A DNA stretch of 64,000 nt from positions 5,037,001 to 5,101,000 of the forward strand of contig NZ_CP029551.1 of NCBI RefSeq assembly GCF_003173735.1, given 5' to 3'. Source of the stretch: Methylobacterium radiodurans. GTDB taxonomy: Bacteria > Pseudomonadota > Alphaproteobacteria > Rhizobiales > Beijerinckiaceae. Shown here piece by piece: positions 24,425-34,025 of the stretch (the first letter of the stretch is position 1; every line of letters starts with the position of its first letter). A program made the position numbers and the translations under genes. Under the pieces are notes generated by a model, which saw nothing but the letters and a program-made list of their open reading frames with translations, was not told the DNA's origin and made no database searches.

Positions 24425-24642
24425 GGGCTGAGCAGCTTGATGGTCCCGTCCGGGTGGATCTCCAGGAAGGCAGCGACCCGGGTCCCCGGCTTGGAGGCGA
24501 GAGCGCCCGCGCCTTCCGCGGGGCCCTGCGCCTCGGCGCGGGCCATGCGCGCCGGCAGGAGGCCGCTGAGGACGAGGGCACCTCCGGCCGTGCCGAGGAA
24601 GCGGCGGCGGGACGGGGCGGTCCGGGAGAGAAGCGGATGCAT
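24425..24642 (-). pseudogene. IorB-like molybdopterin subunit, first 72 residues only
   Basis: The frame starts with a twin-arginine signal (SRRRFLGTAGGALVLSGLLP) and continues to FLEIHPDGTIKLLSPF, the beginning of the isoquinoline 1-oxidoreductase beta-subunit family. At about 24425 it joins the SDR fragment. A full subunit has about 700-750 residues. It follows the IorA-like fragment by 10 bp, the normal order for this enzyme. Confidence 0.75.
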
Positions 24643-24652
24643 GCCGGGCTCC

Positions 24653-24978
24653 TCAGGCGGCGGCCTGCCGCACCGCGGCGGCGATGGCGTTGTAGGTTCC
24701 GCAGCGGCACAGGTTCGTCATCGCGTCGGCGATGTCGCCGTCGGTCGGGTGCGGCGTCTGCTTCAGCAGGGCGGCGGCGGCCATGACCTGACCGGACTGG
24801 CAGTAGCCGCATTGCGGCACCTGCATCGAGACCCAGGCCTCGACGACCTTCCGGCCGACCGCATCCTGCTCGATCGCCTCGATGGTGGTGATGGTCTGGC
24901 TGCCGACGCTCTCCAGCGGCACCTGGCAGGATCGGGTCGCCTGGCCGTCGAGATGCACGGTGCAGGCGCCGCACAGGA
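24653..24978 (-). pseudogene. IorA-like [2Fe-2S] subunit lacking its N-terminal cluster loop
   Basis: The readable part is CGACTVHLDGQATRSCQVPLESV, then VPQCGYCQSGQVMAAAALL and NLCRCGTYNAI, the second [2Fe-2S] domain of small molybdenum-hydroxylase subunits with all its cysteines. Upstream of CGAC the homology stops and unrelated sequence begins, so the first cluster is missing two of its cysteines. Together with 24425-24642 it is the debris of an aldehyde/isoquinoline-type oxidoreductase. Confidence 0.8.
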
Positions 24979-25195
24979 CCCGGACTGTCGTTTGGAGAGC
25001 CGTCGTGGACGTGGGATCGCGGGGGCTTCCTGCGCCTCCTGAAAGACACAGGACACTGTTGCCGCAGCTCCGACAGCATCCCTCTAGGTTCGCCGGGGTC
25101 GGCCCGGAAGCTGTGGCCGCTCGGCCACGCCTCCTGTAACAGTGTTACAATTTTTGCTCGGCCCGTTGACGGGAGAGGATGGCAAGGCAAGTATC

Positions 25196-25380
25196 GTCAA
25201 GCCAAGGTTCTCCGGGTCCCGGCCCGGAGCTAAGATGGGAATTCGGTGAGCTTTCCGGAGCGAATCCGAAGCTGACCCCGCAACTGTGAACGGCGAGCGT
25301 CTGCCAGCGACGACCACTGATGCTCCGCATCGGGAAGGTCTGGCAGAGGCTGGGACCCGTGAGCCAGGAGACCTGCCTTC
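25196..25380 (+). promoter_or_regulatory. cobalamin riboswitch
   Basis: The conserved blocks occur in order: GGTTCTCCGGG near 25207, AAGATGGGAATTCGGTGAG, GAATCCGAAGCTGACCCCG followed by CAACTGTGA, the ACCACTGA...CATCGGGAAGG core, and the B12 box AGCCAGGAGACCTGCC ending at 25377. It lies directly upstream of the TonB-dependent receptor start at 25387, so a ligand-stabilised B12 box stem would cover the ribosome binding site. Such switches normally shut off the gene when adenosyl- or aquocobalamin is plentiful. Confidence 0.95.
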
Positions 25381-25386
25381 GGCACG

Positions 25387-27717
25387 ATGACGTCCCTCGG
25401 GCGGGGTGCCCCGTGGAGCGCGCGGTGCCGCCTGTTCGGGCGTGCTCCGCTCGCTTCCGCGTGGCCGCCACCCGACAGTAGCGAGTGTGCGGTGGCCGCG
25501 GATCGAGAGCCTTCCTTCCACGTGAGCGCCGGGCGGAGCCGAGAGTCGTTCGGCCGCCGGACGGGACCGAGGCGCCGCGGGCGGTTGGCCCTGGCTGCAG
25601 TCCTTTCGGCCGGCGCGCCGGTCGGGGCGATTCGCGCGCAGGAGAGCGTGACCCTGGGAGAGCTCTCGGTCGAGCAGGTCGGCGAGGGAGATGCCCGGAC
25701 GACCGTGTCGGGGCGCGGCACGATCGGTCTGATCGGCCCGACGCCGGGGTATGGCGCGAACACCGCCGTCAGCGCGACGCGCACTTCCACCCCGCAGATC
25801 GATGTGCCGGTCGCCGTCTCCGTGGCGCCCCGCGAGACGATCACAGACCTCGCCGTCACCCGTGTCGATCGGGCGTTCAACTATCTGCCCGGCGTCGCCC
25901 AGCAGAACAATTTCGGCGGACTCTCGATCTTCAGCTATGCCATCCGCGGGGTCACGACCTCGGAGATCTACAAGAACGGCTTTCCCCTGAATCGGGGCAC
26001 GCCGCCTCCGCCCGACGCGCAGAACGTCGAGCGCATCGAGGTGCTCAAGGGGCCGGGCGCGGCCCTGTTCGGGCGCAGCGATCCGGGCGGCCTCGTCAAC
26101 CTCATCACCAAGCAGCCCACCGCCGAGCGGTTCGTCGAGTTCGGCAACCAGGTCGATTCCTTCGGTCTGACGCGCGGCACCATCGATGCCGGCGGCGCCC
26201 TGAACGAGGACGGGACGGTTCTCTATCGCTTCAATCTCGCCGCGCAGGGCGCGGGTAGCTTCCGCGACTTCGTGGACAGCGATCGTCTCCTCGTGGCTCC
26301 GGTCGTCAGCTGGCAGGTTACGCCGGACACGCGCGTCACGGTCGAGGCCGAGTTCGTGAAGAACCGCATCGTCTTCGACCGGGGCGTCATCGCGATCAAC
26401 CGCCAACTCGGCTTCCTGCCCCTGTCGCGCTTCCTCGGCGAGCCGGGCCAGAGCACCGTCCAGAACAACAATTCGCTGCAGGTCCGCGTCGATCATCGCT
26501 TCGACGAGAACTGGCAGATGCGGCTCGCCGCCTACTTCAACACCGGCGATCTCGAAGGGGAATCGGCGGAGATCCGCGCCATCGCCGCCAACAACCGCAC
26601 CGTCTCGCGCGACCGCAACGTGCGCGACTACCGCTGGGACGTGGCGGTCGGCCAGGCCGACCTGATCGGGCGCTTCGACACCGGGGGCATCGGCCACACG
26701 CTCCTCCTCGGCATGGACCGGGAGAGCACCGACAGCCGCACGGTCTATCTGCGCTCGAACTTCCGCACGAGCCCCTTCGCCCTCGACATCTATTCGCCGG
26801 TCTACGGGCAGGCGCTGCCGCCGATCACCATCCCGCGCAACAACATCGAGCGCATCACCAACACGGGTCTCTACGCGCAGGACGAGATCGTGCTGAGCCC
26901 GGAATGGCGGGCCCTGGTCGGCGTGCGGTTCGACATCTTCGAACAGTCCTTCCGGGAGCGCATCCCGCGGTCCCAGGCGGATCAGTCGCGGGTCGCGGCC
27001 TCGCCCCGGGCGGGCCTGGTCTACCGGCCGATCCCGGAACTGGCCGTCTACACCAATGTCGGGACGAGTTTCCGGCCGAACATCGGACCCGACGCCGCCG
27101 CCGTGACGCGCGGGACGGCCCTGCCGCCCGAGACCGGCCTCGGCTACGAGGTCGGCGCCAAGTCCGAGCTGTTCGGCGGCAACCTGCTCCTCACCGCCGC
27201 CGCCTTCCGGGTGGAGCGGGAGAACGTCCTCACGCCCGATCCCGCCAATACGGGGTTCTCGCTCGCGGCCGGCGCCGTGCGCAGCCAGGGCTTCGAGCTG
27301 ACCGCCCAGGGGCAGATCACGCCGGAACTGAAGCTGCTCGCCGGCTACGTCTACGCCGACGCGAAGGTGACCCGGGACAACGTGCTCCCCGTGGGTGCAC
27401 CCCTCGTCAACGTACCGCGCCATTCCGGCAGCCTGCTCGCGGTCTACGAGCCGGGAGGCGCGTGGCGAGGCTTCGGGATCGGCGGCGGCGTGCGCGGCGT
27501 GGGCGAGCGGGCGGGCGATGCGGCGGGTACCGGCTTCACGCTCCCCGGCTTCATCGCGGTCGATGCGCTCGCCTACTACAAGTTCGGCAATGCCCGCCTC
27601 GCGCTCAACGTCGAGAACGTGTTCGACACCGCGTATTACGAGAGCTCCCTCAACGTCTTCCGCGTCTATCCGGGCTCGCCCCGGCGGATCACCGGCTCCG
27701 TGACGGTGCGGTTCTGA
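25387..27717 (+). CDS. TonB-dependent receptor (siderophore-receptor subfamily)
   Basis: The 776-residue product has an unusually long N-terminal extension; a hydrophobic signal core (LALAAVLSAGAPVGAIRAQ) lies near residues 65-83. The plug domain follows, with VPVAVSVAPRETITDLAV and IEVLKGPGAALFGRSDPGGLVNLITKQP, which marks the FhuA/FpvA-like siderophore receptor group rather than BtuB. The C-terminal barrel ends in GSVTVRF with a terminal Phe. It would import a metal complex across the outer membrane. Control by a cobalamin riboswitch points to a corrinoid or a cobalt-related ligand; the subfamily alone would suggest a siderophore. An internal start nearer the signal core is possible. Confidence 0.9.
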   Translation: MTSLGRGAPWSARCRLFGRAPLASAWPPPDSSECAVAADREPSFHVSAGRSRESFGRRTGPRRRGRLALAAVLSAGAPVGAIRAQESVTLGELSVEQVGEGDARTTVSGRGTIGLIGPTPGYGANTAVSATRTSTPQIDVPVAVSVAPRETITDLAVTRVDRAFNYLPGVAQQNNFGGLSIFSYAIRGVTTSEIYKNGFPLNRGTPPPPDAQNVERIEVLKGPGAALFGRSDPGGLVNLITKQPTAERFVEFGNQVDSFGLTRGTIDAGGALNEDGTVLYRFNLAAQGAGSFRDFVDSDRLLVAPVVSWQVTPDTRVTVEAEFVKNRIVFDRGVIAINRQLGFLPLSRFLGEPGQSTVQNNNSLQVRVDHRFDENWQMRLAAYFNTGDLEGESAEIRAIAANNRTVSRDRNVRDYRWDVAVGQADLIGRFDTGGIGHTLLLGMDRESTDSRTVYLRSNFRTSPFALDIYSPVYGQALPPITIPRNNIERITNTGLYAQDEIVLSPEWRALVGVRFDIFEQSFRERIPRSQADQSRVAASPRAGLVYRPIPELAVYTNVGTSFRPNIGPDAAAVTRGTALPPETGLGYEVGAKSELFGGNLLLTAAAFRVERENVLTPDPANTGFSLAAGAVRSQGFELTAQGQITPELKLLAGYVYADAKVTRDNVLPVGAPLVNVPRHSGSLLAVYEPGGAWRGFGIGGGVRGVGERAGDAAGTGFTLPGFIAVDALAYYKFGNARLALNVENVFDTAYYESSLNVFRVYPGSPRRITGSVTVRF

Positions 27718-28451
27718 TGGCGGCGGACGGGGTCGAGCCGGTTCTGGCGCTGCGCGGCGTGGTCAAGCGCTTCGGTTCCAGGATCGCCCTCGACGGCCTC
27801 GACCTCACCCTGCGGGCGGGGGAGGCTTACGCCCTGCTCGGGCCCAACGGGGCGGGCAAGACGACGACGATCAACCTCATCCTCGGCTTCCTGAAGGCCG
27901 AGGCGGGGGAGGTTCGCGTGTGCGGTCTCGATGCGGGGGCGGATCCCGTCGGGGCCCGCGCGCACACGGCCTACATCCCTGAGCAGGTGGCCCTGTACCC
28001 CGGGCAATCGGGCCTGGAGAACCTCCGCTACTTCGCGACGCTCGCCGGTCTCGCCCTCGGCAGGGCGGAGGCCGAGGAGCACCTAGCCGAGGCCGGTCTG
28101 GCGTCCGAGGCGTGGGCGAGGCCCGCCGCCGGCTACTCGAAGGGGATGCGCCAGAAGGTGGGCATCGCCATCGCCTTGGCGCGCAAGACCCGGCTGCTGC
28201 TGCTCGACGAGCCGACCTCCGGCCTGGATCCGGCGGCAGCCGCCGCCTTCTCCGAAACCGTGCGGGCGACGGCCCGCCGCGGCACGGCGGTGCTCATGGC
28301 GACCCACGATCTGTTCCGGGTGAGCGAGATGGCGAACCGCGTCGGCGTGCTGGCGGCTGGGCGCGTCGCCGAGGAGATGGACCCGCGGGAGATCGATCAC
28401 ATCGAACTCGAACGCCGCTACATCGAGCGATTGTCGGGGCAGGCGGCATGA
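27717..28451 (+). CDS. ABC transporter ATP-binding protein
   Basis: The ATG overlaps the receptor stop (TGATG). The 244-residue product shows Walker A GPNGAGKTTTINLIL (about residue 43), the Q-loop region YIPEQVALYPGQ, a signature YSKGMRQKVGIA, Walker B RLLLLDEPTSGLDP and the H-loop ATHDL. It resembles the NosF/CcmA-like ATPases that work with ABC-2 permeases, not the BtuD type. It pairs with the two DUF3526 permeases that follow with overlapping starts. Confidence 0.93.
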   Translation: MAADGVEPVLALRGVVKRFGSRIALDGLDLTLRAGEAYALLGPNGAGKTTTINLILGFLKAEAGEVRVCGLDAGADPVGARAHTAYIPEQVALYPGQSGLENLRYFATLAGLALGRAEAEEHLAEAGLASEAWARPAAGYSKGMRQKVGIAIALARKTRLLLLDEPTSGLDPAAAAAFSETVRATARRGTAVLMATHDLFRVSEMANRVGVLAAGRVAEEMDPREIDHIELERRYIERLSGQAA

Positions 28452-29842
28452 GGCGCGTCGGTGCCGAGTTGGCGCTGCTGTGGCGGGACGCGCGGGTCCG
28501 CTGGATCGGCGCCGTGCTCGTCCTGCTGATGACGGTGACGGGCCTCGGCGCGTGGCAATCCGCCCGGCAATCCGGCGCCGAGGTCGCACGGGTCACCGCC
28601 GCCGAGCGGGCGCGCTGGCTCGGGCAGGATGCCAAGAACCCGCATTCCGCCGACCATTACGGCCTCTGGGCGTTCCGCCTCTCGTCGCCCCTGGCCGTCC
28701 TCGATCCCGGCACGGAGCCCTACATGGGCCGGATGGTGCGGATCGAGGCGCACCTGTTCAACGACGCGGTCTACCGCGCCGCGCAGGATGCCGGCCCCTT
28801 CGACAGGGCCGGCCTCTCCGATGTCTCGGACATCGTCGGGCTCGTCGTCCCCCTGGTCGCGCTTCTCCTCGGCTTCGCCGCCTTCGCGGCGGACCGCGAA
28901 CGCGGCACTCTGCGCCTTGCTCTCGGCAACGGCGCGCCGCCCGGCCCGCTCTTCGCCGCCCGCTTGGCCGCCCTGACCCTGGTCCTAGTGGTCCTGGTCT
29001 GCCTGCCCCTCCTCGCCCTCGGCGGCGTGGCGGTCGCGAGTCTCGGCACCGAGGGCTGGCAGGCTTGGCCGCGCCTCGTCGCCTGGGTCGGGGTGCAGGC
29101 CGTCTACGGGTCCACCTTCCTGCTCGTCGCGATGCTGGCCTCCCTGCTGGCCCGCACGGCGCGAGGGGCGTTGACGCTCTCCCTCGCGGTCTGGGTCGCG
29201 CTCTGCGTCGTTGCACCGCGCCTCGCGACCGCCGGCATGGCGGTGGTCTCGCCAGCCCCGTCCTATCGCGAGGCCCGCCTGCGGATCGAGGCGGACCTGC
29301 GGCCCCATCGATCCGCCGAGTCCAGCGATGCGCGGGCGCAGGAGGCGCTCGCGCGCTACGGCGTGAGCGATCCGCAGGAGCTGCCCGTGGATCTGCGCGG
29401 CCTGATGATGGTGGAGAACGACCACCACGCCTTCGCGGTCTATGATCGGGAACTGGGGGCGTTCTTCGCGGCCCTGTCCGCGCAGGACGCGGCGTTCGGC
29501 TGGGCGGGGCTGCTCTCGCCGCGCATCGCCCTCCAGCAGGTCTCGCAGGGCCTCGCGGGAACGGACTTCGCGCAGCACGCCCACTTCGTCTGGTCCGCCG
29601 AGGCCTACCGGCGGGCGATCTCGGAGCGCATGAACGCCGAGATCCGCGACAACCCCCGGCGCGACGGCAGCGCGTTGCTGGCGGGGCCGGACCTGTGGCG
29701 GGTGATACCGGCCTTCTCCTACACGCCCCTGCCGCTGTCCCGGTCCTTCAGTGAGGTCCGGGTGCCGGCCCTCGCGCTCGGTCTGTGGCTGGCGCTGCTC
29801 GCCGCAGCGAGCGTTCCCCTGATCCGCAGGCTCGCGCCGTGA
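28448..29842 (+). CDS. ABC-2 type permease, DUF3526 family (1)
   Basis: The start overlaps the ATPase stop (ATGA). The 464-residue protein has an N-terminal helix (WIGAVLVLLMTVTGLGAW), a soluble loop of about 110 residues, a central block of hydrophobic helices (VVPLVALLLGFAAFAADRERGTLRLAL, LVLVVLVCLPLLALGGVAV), a second soluble region and a C-terminal helix. RERGTLRLALGNG is the DUF3526/ABC-2 motif. This architecture, two large soluble loops between few helices, is the DUF3526 pattern. The family is not functionally defined; it forms heteromers with a sibling and an ATPase. Confidence 0.88.
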   Translation: MRRVGAELALLWRDARVRWIGAVLVLLMTVTGLGAWQSARQSGAEVARVTAAERARWLGQDAKNPHSADHYGLWAFRLSSPLAVLDPGTEPYMGRMVRIEAHLFNDAVYRAAQDAGPFDRAGLSDVSDIVGLVVPLVALLLGFAAFAADRERGTLRLALGNGAPPGPLFAARLAALTLVLVVLVCLPLLALGGVAVASLGTEGWQAWPRLVAWVGVQAVYGSTFLLVAMLASLLARTARGALTLSLAVWVALCVVAPRLATAGMAVVSPAPSYREARLRIEADLRPHRSAESSDARAQEALARYGVSDPQELPVDLRGLMMVENDHHAFAVYDRELGAFFAALSAQDAAFGWAGLLSPRIALQQVSQGLAGTDFAQHAHFVWSAEAYRRAISERMNAEIRDNPRRDGSALLAGPDLWRVIPAFSYTPLPLSRSFSEVRVPALALGLWLALLAAASVPLIRRLAP

Positions 29843-31326
29843 GCGCCCGCCGCTTCCTGCCGCTGCTGCGCAGCGAACTGCGCCTGATCCTGCGCGAGCG
29901 GATGACATGGGCGATCCTCGCCGCGCTCCTGGCGGCGCTCTGCCTCGGCGCCGAGACCGGCGCCCGACGGGTGGCCGGCGAAGGGAAGGCGATCGCTGAG
30001 GCTCGCGAGGACACCGCGCGCTCCGTGCGCGAGGCCAGGGAGGCCTCCGCCCGCTACGCGCAGCCGAGCGCGCTGAAGGTCAATTACTGGCAGGATCCGA
30101 CCCACGCCTTCGGCTACATGCACTACTTCCTCACGACCTACGCCGTGAAGCCGCCGACACCCCTGGGCGCCCTCTCGGCGGGGCAGAGCGAGATCCAGCC
30201 CGCCGTGATGAAGACGAGCTTCGGCTTCAGCACGGTCTTCGACGATACCGCCTACGAACCGGGCTCGGCCGCCGCCCTGAGGCTCGGGCCGTTCGACCTC
30301 GCCTTCGTCCTCGTCTATCTCGTCCCCCTGGCGGTGATCGCGCTCGCCGGGACGCGCATCGCGGCGGAGCGGGATGCCGGCATTCTCCGCCTCATCGCGG
30401 CCCAGCCCGTCGAGCCCCGGATCGTCGCGGGCGCGAAGTTCGGTGCGGCGGCGCTGGTCCTCGTCGCCGCCGTCCTCGGGGGGACGGCGCTGGCCCTCGC
30501 GCTGGCGGGTCAGCCGGCGCTTTCCCCGGGCTGGGCGGTCACCCTCGCCCTGCTGGCCACCGCGCTCTGCGCCTACACCGTGCTGTGGGTGGCCGCCTGC
30601 GCGCTCGCCGCCAGCCTGTGGCGGGGGAGCGTGGCGGCGCTGACGATCCTCGTCCTGGCATGGGCGAGCCTCACGATCGTCCTGCCCGCCCTCCTCGGTC
30701 TCGCGGTCGCTGCCCTGGCCCCACCCTCCTCGCGGATCGAAGCCATCGACGCGAGCCGCCGGGTTCAGGACGCCTTCTACAGGGGTGACGAGGCGTCGAG
30801 GGTCACGGCGGCCTGGCTGGCGGTGCGGGTGCCCGCCGGTGCGGACCGGCCCGACCTGCGCGAGACGCCGCAGATCAAGCGGCTGGCCCGGGATGCCTTC
30901 TACGATGCGACGCTCGCGCCCTACCGCGCGGCGATGCAGGCCCGGGCCGAGGGCGCGGCGGTCTGGAGCGCCCGACTGGGTCTCCTGTCCCCGGCCACGG
31001 CGCTCGCCCTCTCGCTGGACACGGCGGCCGGCACCGACGCCGCCCGCCACGCCGCCTTCCTCGCCGCGGCTTCCGCACACCGGCAGACCCTGCGCGCGTT
31101 CTTCGAGCCGCGCATCCTGGCGCAGGAGGTGCGCCCCGCGGCCGTCTGCGCGGGCTGCCCTGCCCGCCTCGATTTCGATGCCTACGATTCCGTCCCGAGC
31201 TTCCCCGCCGCCCCGGCGCTGGACGCGGCGCGGTGGCAGGCGCTGCTCGGTGCGATCAGCCTGTGGGGCATGACCCTGATCCTGGTCAGGCTGGCCCTGC
31301 GTCGCTTCGCGGTATGGTCCGTTTGA
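29839..31326 (+). CDS. ABC-2 type permease, DUF3526 family (2)
   Basis: The start is GTG overlapping the preceding stop (GTGA). The 495-residue product has the same layout as its neighbour: an N-terminal helix (MTWAILAALLAALCLGAETGA), a soluble domain (residues 50-160), helices with FVLVYLVPLAVIALAGTRIAAERDAGILRLIAAQP, then a long soluble part and a final helix. ERDAGILRLIAAQP is the counterpart of RERGTLRLALGNG. It is the last gene of the riboswitch operon with certainty; the next gene is 254 bp away. Confidence 0.88.
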   Translation: MSARRFLPLLRSELRLILRERMTWAILAALLAALCLGAETGARRVAGEGKAIAEAREDTARSVREAREASARYAQPSALKVNYWQDPTHAFGYMHYFLTTYAVKPPTPLGALSAGQSEIQPAVMKTSFGFSTVFDDTAYEPGSAAALRLGPFDLAFVLVYLVPLAVIALAGTRIAAERDAGILRLIAAQPVEPRIVAGAKFGAAALVLVAAVLGGTALALALAGQPALSPGWAVTLALLATALCAYTVLWVAACALAASLWRGSVAALTILVLAWASLTIVLPALLGLAVAALAPPSSRIEAIDASRRVQDAFYRGDEASRVTAAWLAVRVPAGADRPDLRETPQIKRLARDAFYDATLAPYRAAMQARAEGAAVWSARLGLLSPATALALSLDTAAGTDAARHAAFLAAASAHRQTLRAFFEPRILAQEVRPAAVCAGCPARLDFDAYDSVPSFPAAPALDAARWQALLGAISLWGMTLILVRLALRRFAVWSV

Positions 31327-31580
31327 GCGCGCCAGCGTCTCCCGCCACCTCGGAGCGCGGGGCGCGCCCGCGTGATGTGGGACGGCGAACCGCATCGCTC
31401 GGCGCGCCGCGCTACAGACGCGCCCTCCGGCGGGTGCCGACAGCCATGCTGCGCGCACCTACCACGACGGCAATCCGACACCCTGAGCCGCCGCGGTTAC
31501 CCCAAGTCGCGCGGGGGTAGCGTCTGGCTGCCGGCCGATCTGCGCAAACTGCTGCGCCATCTTGAGAGCAGGTCCGATCC

Positions 31581-32732
31581 GTGACGAACACAGGTGTGAA
31601 GCGCCCCGCGCGCATCCTCTCGATCGACGCCCTGCGCGGGCTCGTGATGCTGTTGATGCTCGTCGACCATGTGCGGGAATTCTTCTACCTGCACTCCCAG
31701 GTCCGTGACCCGATGGACCTCGCCGCGACGCCGCCCGACCTCGTCCTGACCCGGTTGGCCTCCCATCTCTGCGCGCCGGTCTTCATCCTGCTCACCGGCC
31801 TGTCGGCGAGCCTCTACGGCCAGAGGCACGGCACGGAGGAGACCGCCGTGTTCCTGCTCAAGCGCGGCCTGCTCCTGATCCTCTTGGAACTGACGCTCGT
31901 CAGCTTCGCCTGGACCGGCAGCTTTCGGCCGGCGATCTTTTACCTGCAGGTCATCTGGGTGATCGGACTCTGCATGCTGGCACTGGCCGCGCTCATCTGG
32001 CTGCCGCGCGCCCTCCTCGTGGCCGGGGCCCTGGCGCTCATGCTCGGCCACAACCTGCTCGACGGGATCGTGCTTCGGGCGGACGAGCCGGGCTACGTGC
32101 TCTGGTCCATCCTGCATCAGCGCGGGATGATCGCCCTGCCCTGGGGCGGTGCGGCGCGGACCTCGTACCCGCTCCTGCCCTGGATCGGCGTCATCGCGGC
32201 GGGCTATGCCCTCGGGCCGCTGTTTGCCGAGAGGGCGGACGCCGTCCGGCGGCAGGCTTGGCTCCTGGCGCTGGGTATGGCCTCGCTCACCACCGTCCTC
32301 GTCCTGCGCGCGCTGAACGGCTACGGCGAGCCGGTGCCGTGGCAGCAGGGGGCTTCGCCGCTTGCCACCGCCCTGTCCTTCGTCAACCTGACCAAGTACC
32401 CGCCGTCGGCCGACTTCCTGCTCCTGACGCTCGGGCTCGGCCTTGGCCTGCTGGCGTTGTTCGAGATGGTGCCGCGGCGCCTCCTCGAGGGTCTCCGTGT
32501 CTTCGGTGGTGCGCCGCTGTTCTTCTACCTGCTCCACCTCGCGCTCCTGCGCGTCCTGTACGATGGAGCGCATGCGCTCGGCTTCGCCGGAGCGTCGGGC
32601 CGGGTCGAAGCGGGCTCGCCCCTCGCACTCTGGGTCATCGCGGCCGCCGTGAGCGTTCCCCTCTGGCTGGCGTGCCGCGCCATGGTGCGCCTGAAGCAAT
32701 TGAGGGCGTGGCCGGTCCTGAGGTACCTTTAG
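31581..32732 (+). CDS. DUF1624/heparan-alpha-glucosaminide N-acetyltransferase-like membrane protein
   Basis: The 383-residue protein starts at GTG with GAGCAGG upstream. ILSIDALRGLVMLLMLVDHVREFFYLHS is the family's first helix with its conserved Asp, Arg and His. About ten membrane helices follow (APVFILLTGLSASLYG, LLPWIGVIAAGYALGPLF, GAPLFFYLLHLALLRVLY). Relatives of YeiB and of lysosomal HGSNAT move acetyl groups across membranes, but no substrate is known for the bacterial forms. It could extend the riboswitch operon, though the 254-bp gap argues for separate expression. Confidence 0.85.
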   Translation: MTNTGVKRPARILSIDALRGLVMLLMLVDHVREFFYLHSQVRDPMDLAATPPDLVLTRLASHLCAPVFILLTGLSASLYGQRHGTEETAVFLLKRGLLLILLELTLVSFAWTGSFRPAIFYLQVIWVIGLCMLALAALIWLPRALLVAGALALMLGHNLLDGIVLRADEPGYVLWSILHQRGMIALPWGGAARTSYPLLPWIGVIAAGYALGPLFAERADAVRRQAWLLALGMASLTTVLVLRALNGYGEPVPWQQGASPLATALSFVNLTKYPPSADFLLLTLGLGLGLLALFEMVPRRLLEGLRVFGGAPLFFYLLHLALLRVLYDGAHALGFAGASGRVEAGSPLALWVIAAAVSVPLWLACRAMVRLKQLRAWPVLRYL

Positions 32733-32834
32733 AGCGCTCTCCGCCGAAGTGGACGCCGGTTCGGCGCAAGAGAGCGCGTCAAAGCAAGGACTTAGAGCCA
32801 TTCCCGATTGCAACGCGATCGGGAACGGCTCTAG
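32731..32834. repeat. Rhizobiales intergenic palindromic repeat
   Basis: Two hairpins in tandem. The first is AGAGCGCTCTCCGCCGAAGT...GGTTCGGCGCAAGAGAGCGC; the second pairs TAGAGCCATTCCCGAT with ATCGGGAACGGCTCTA at 32793-32833. The pattern AGAGC...CGAAGTGGA.ACCGGTTCG...GCGTCAAA.CAA...TAGAGC.ATTCCGAT is the well-known mobile intergenic repeat of Methylobacterium, Rhizobium and relatives. It directly follows the stop at 32732 and may terminate or stabilise that transcript. Confidence 0.8.
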
Positions 32835-32887
32835 TTCCGCGCGGGACCTCGGCAACGGGCAGATCGCTCGGCGCATCGCCGCGAGCC

Positions 32888-33320
32888 TCAAGCCTGCACC
32901 GTCCAAATCTGGGATCGAACACTCTCTGATGGCGCACCGGATCGATCCCCGATGAGATCGGGCGCGTCGATAAACAGATCACCGTCCACGATCCGAACGG
33001 GATAGGTGCGCAGTGGGCGGAACGACCAGCCCGGAGAAACCGCACCATCCGCGAGCGCGAACGAGGCTTGGTGATGGGGACAGTGCAGCCGGCCCGCCAC
33101 GCAGCGCCCCCTGGCGAGATCGGCGCCCTCGTGCGGGCAGGTCCGCTCGAGCGCAAAGATCCGGTCGCCATCCTGCACGATGAGGAGAGGCTGCCCGCCG
33201 ACCGTGACCGGGACGATCCGGCTGCTCCCGAATGCCGCCAGGGCGGCAACGCGGATCCAGGCGGCTTCCTCAGCGCGCGGATGGTCCGAGTCCGACGTTC
33301 CCTCGGGAGCGGGCACGCCG

Positions 33321-33349
<29 letters not shown>
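32888..33349 (-). CDS. Rieske [2Fe-2S] ferredoxin-like protein
   Basis: The 153-residue protein is a single Rieske domain: TCPHEGADLARGRCV gives the C-x-H pair and RLHCPHHQASF the C-x2-H pair, with GWSFRPLRTYPV after. The start lies 29 bp inside the end of livF, indicating cotranscription. It lacks a membrane anchor and an oxygenase domain, so it is a soluble electron carrier or a regulatory redox protein. Next to the importer and molybdenum hydroxylase it could serve the hydroxylase or another oxygenase (inference). Confidence 0.88.

Positions 33350-34017
<668 letters not shown>

Positions 34018-34025
<8 letters not shown>

Noticed and set aside
25084-27423. Minus-strand open frame of 779 codons opposite the TonB receptor
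   Set aside because: Shadow of the receptor gene; low-complexity sequence rich in Arg, Asp, Glu and Gly, with no family match.
25387-27717. BtuB vitamin B12 receptor
   Set aside because: The riboswitch suggests it, but the plug sequence VLKGPGAALFGRSDPGGLVN is of the siderophore-receptor type, so I do not use the name btuB.
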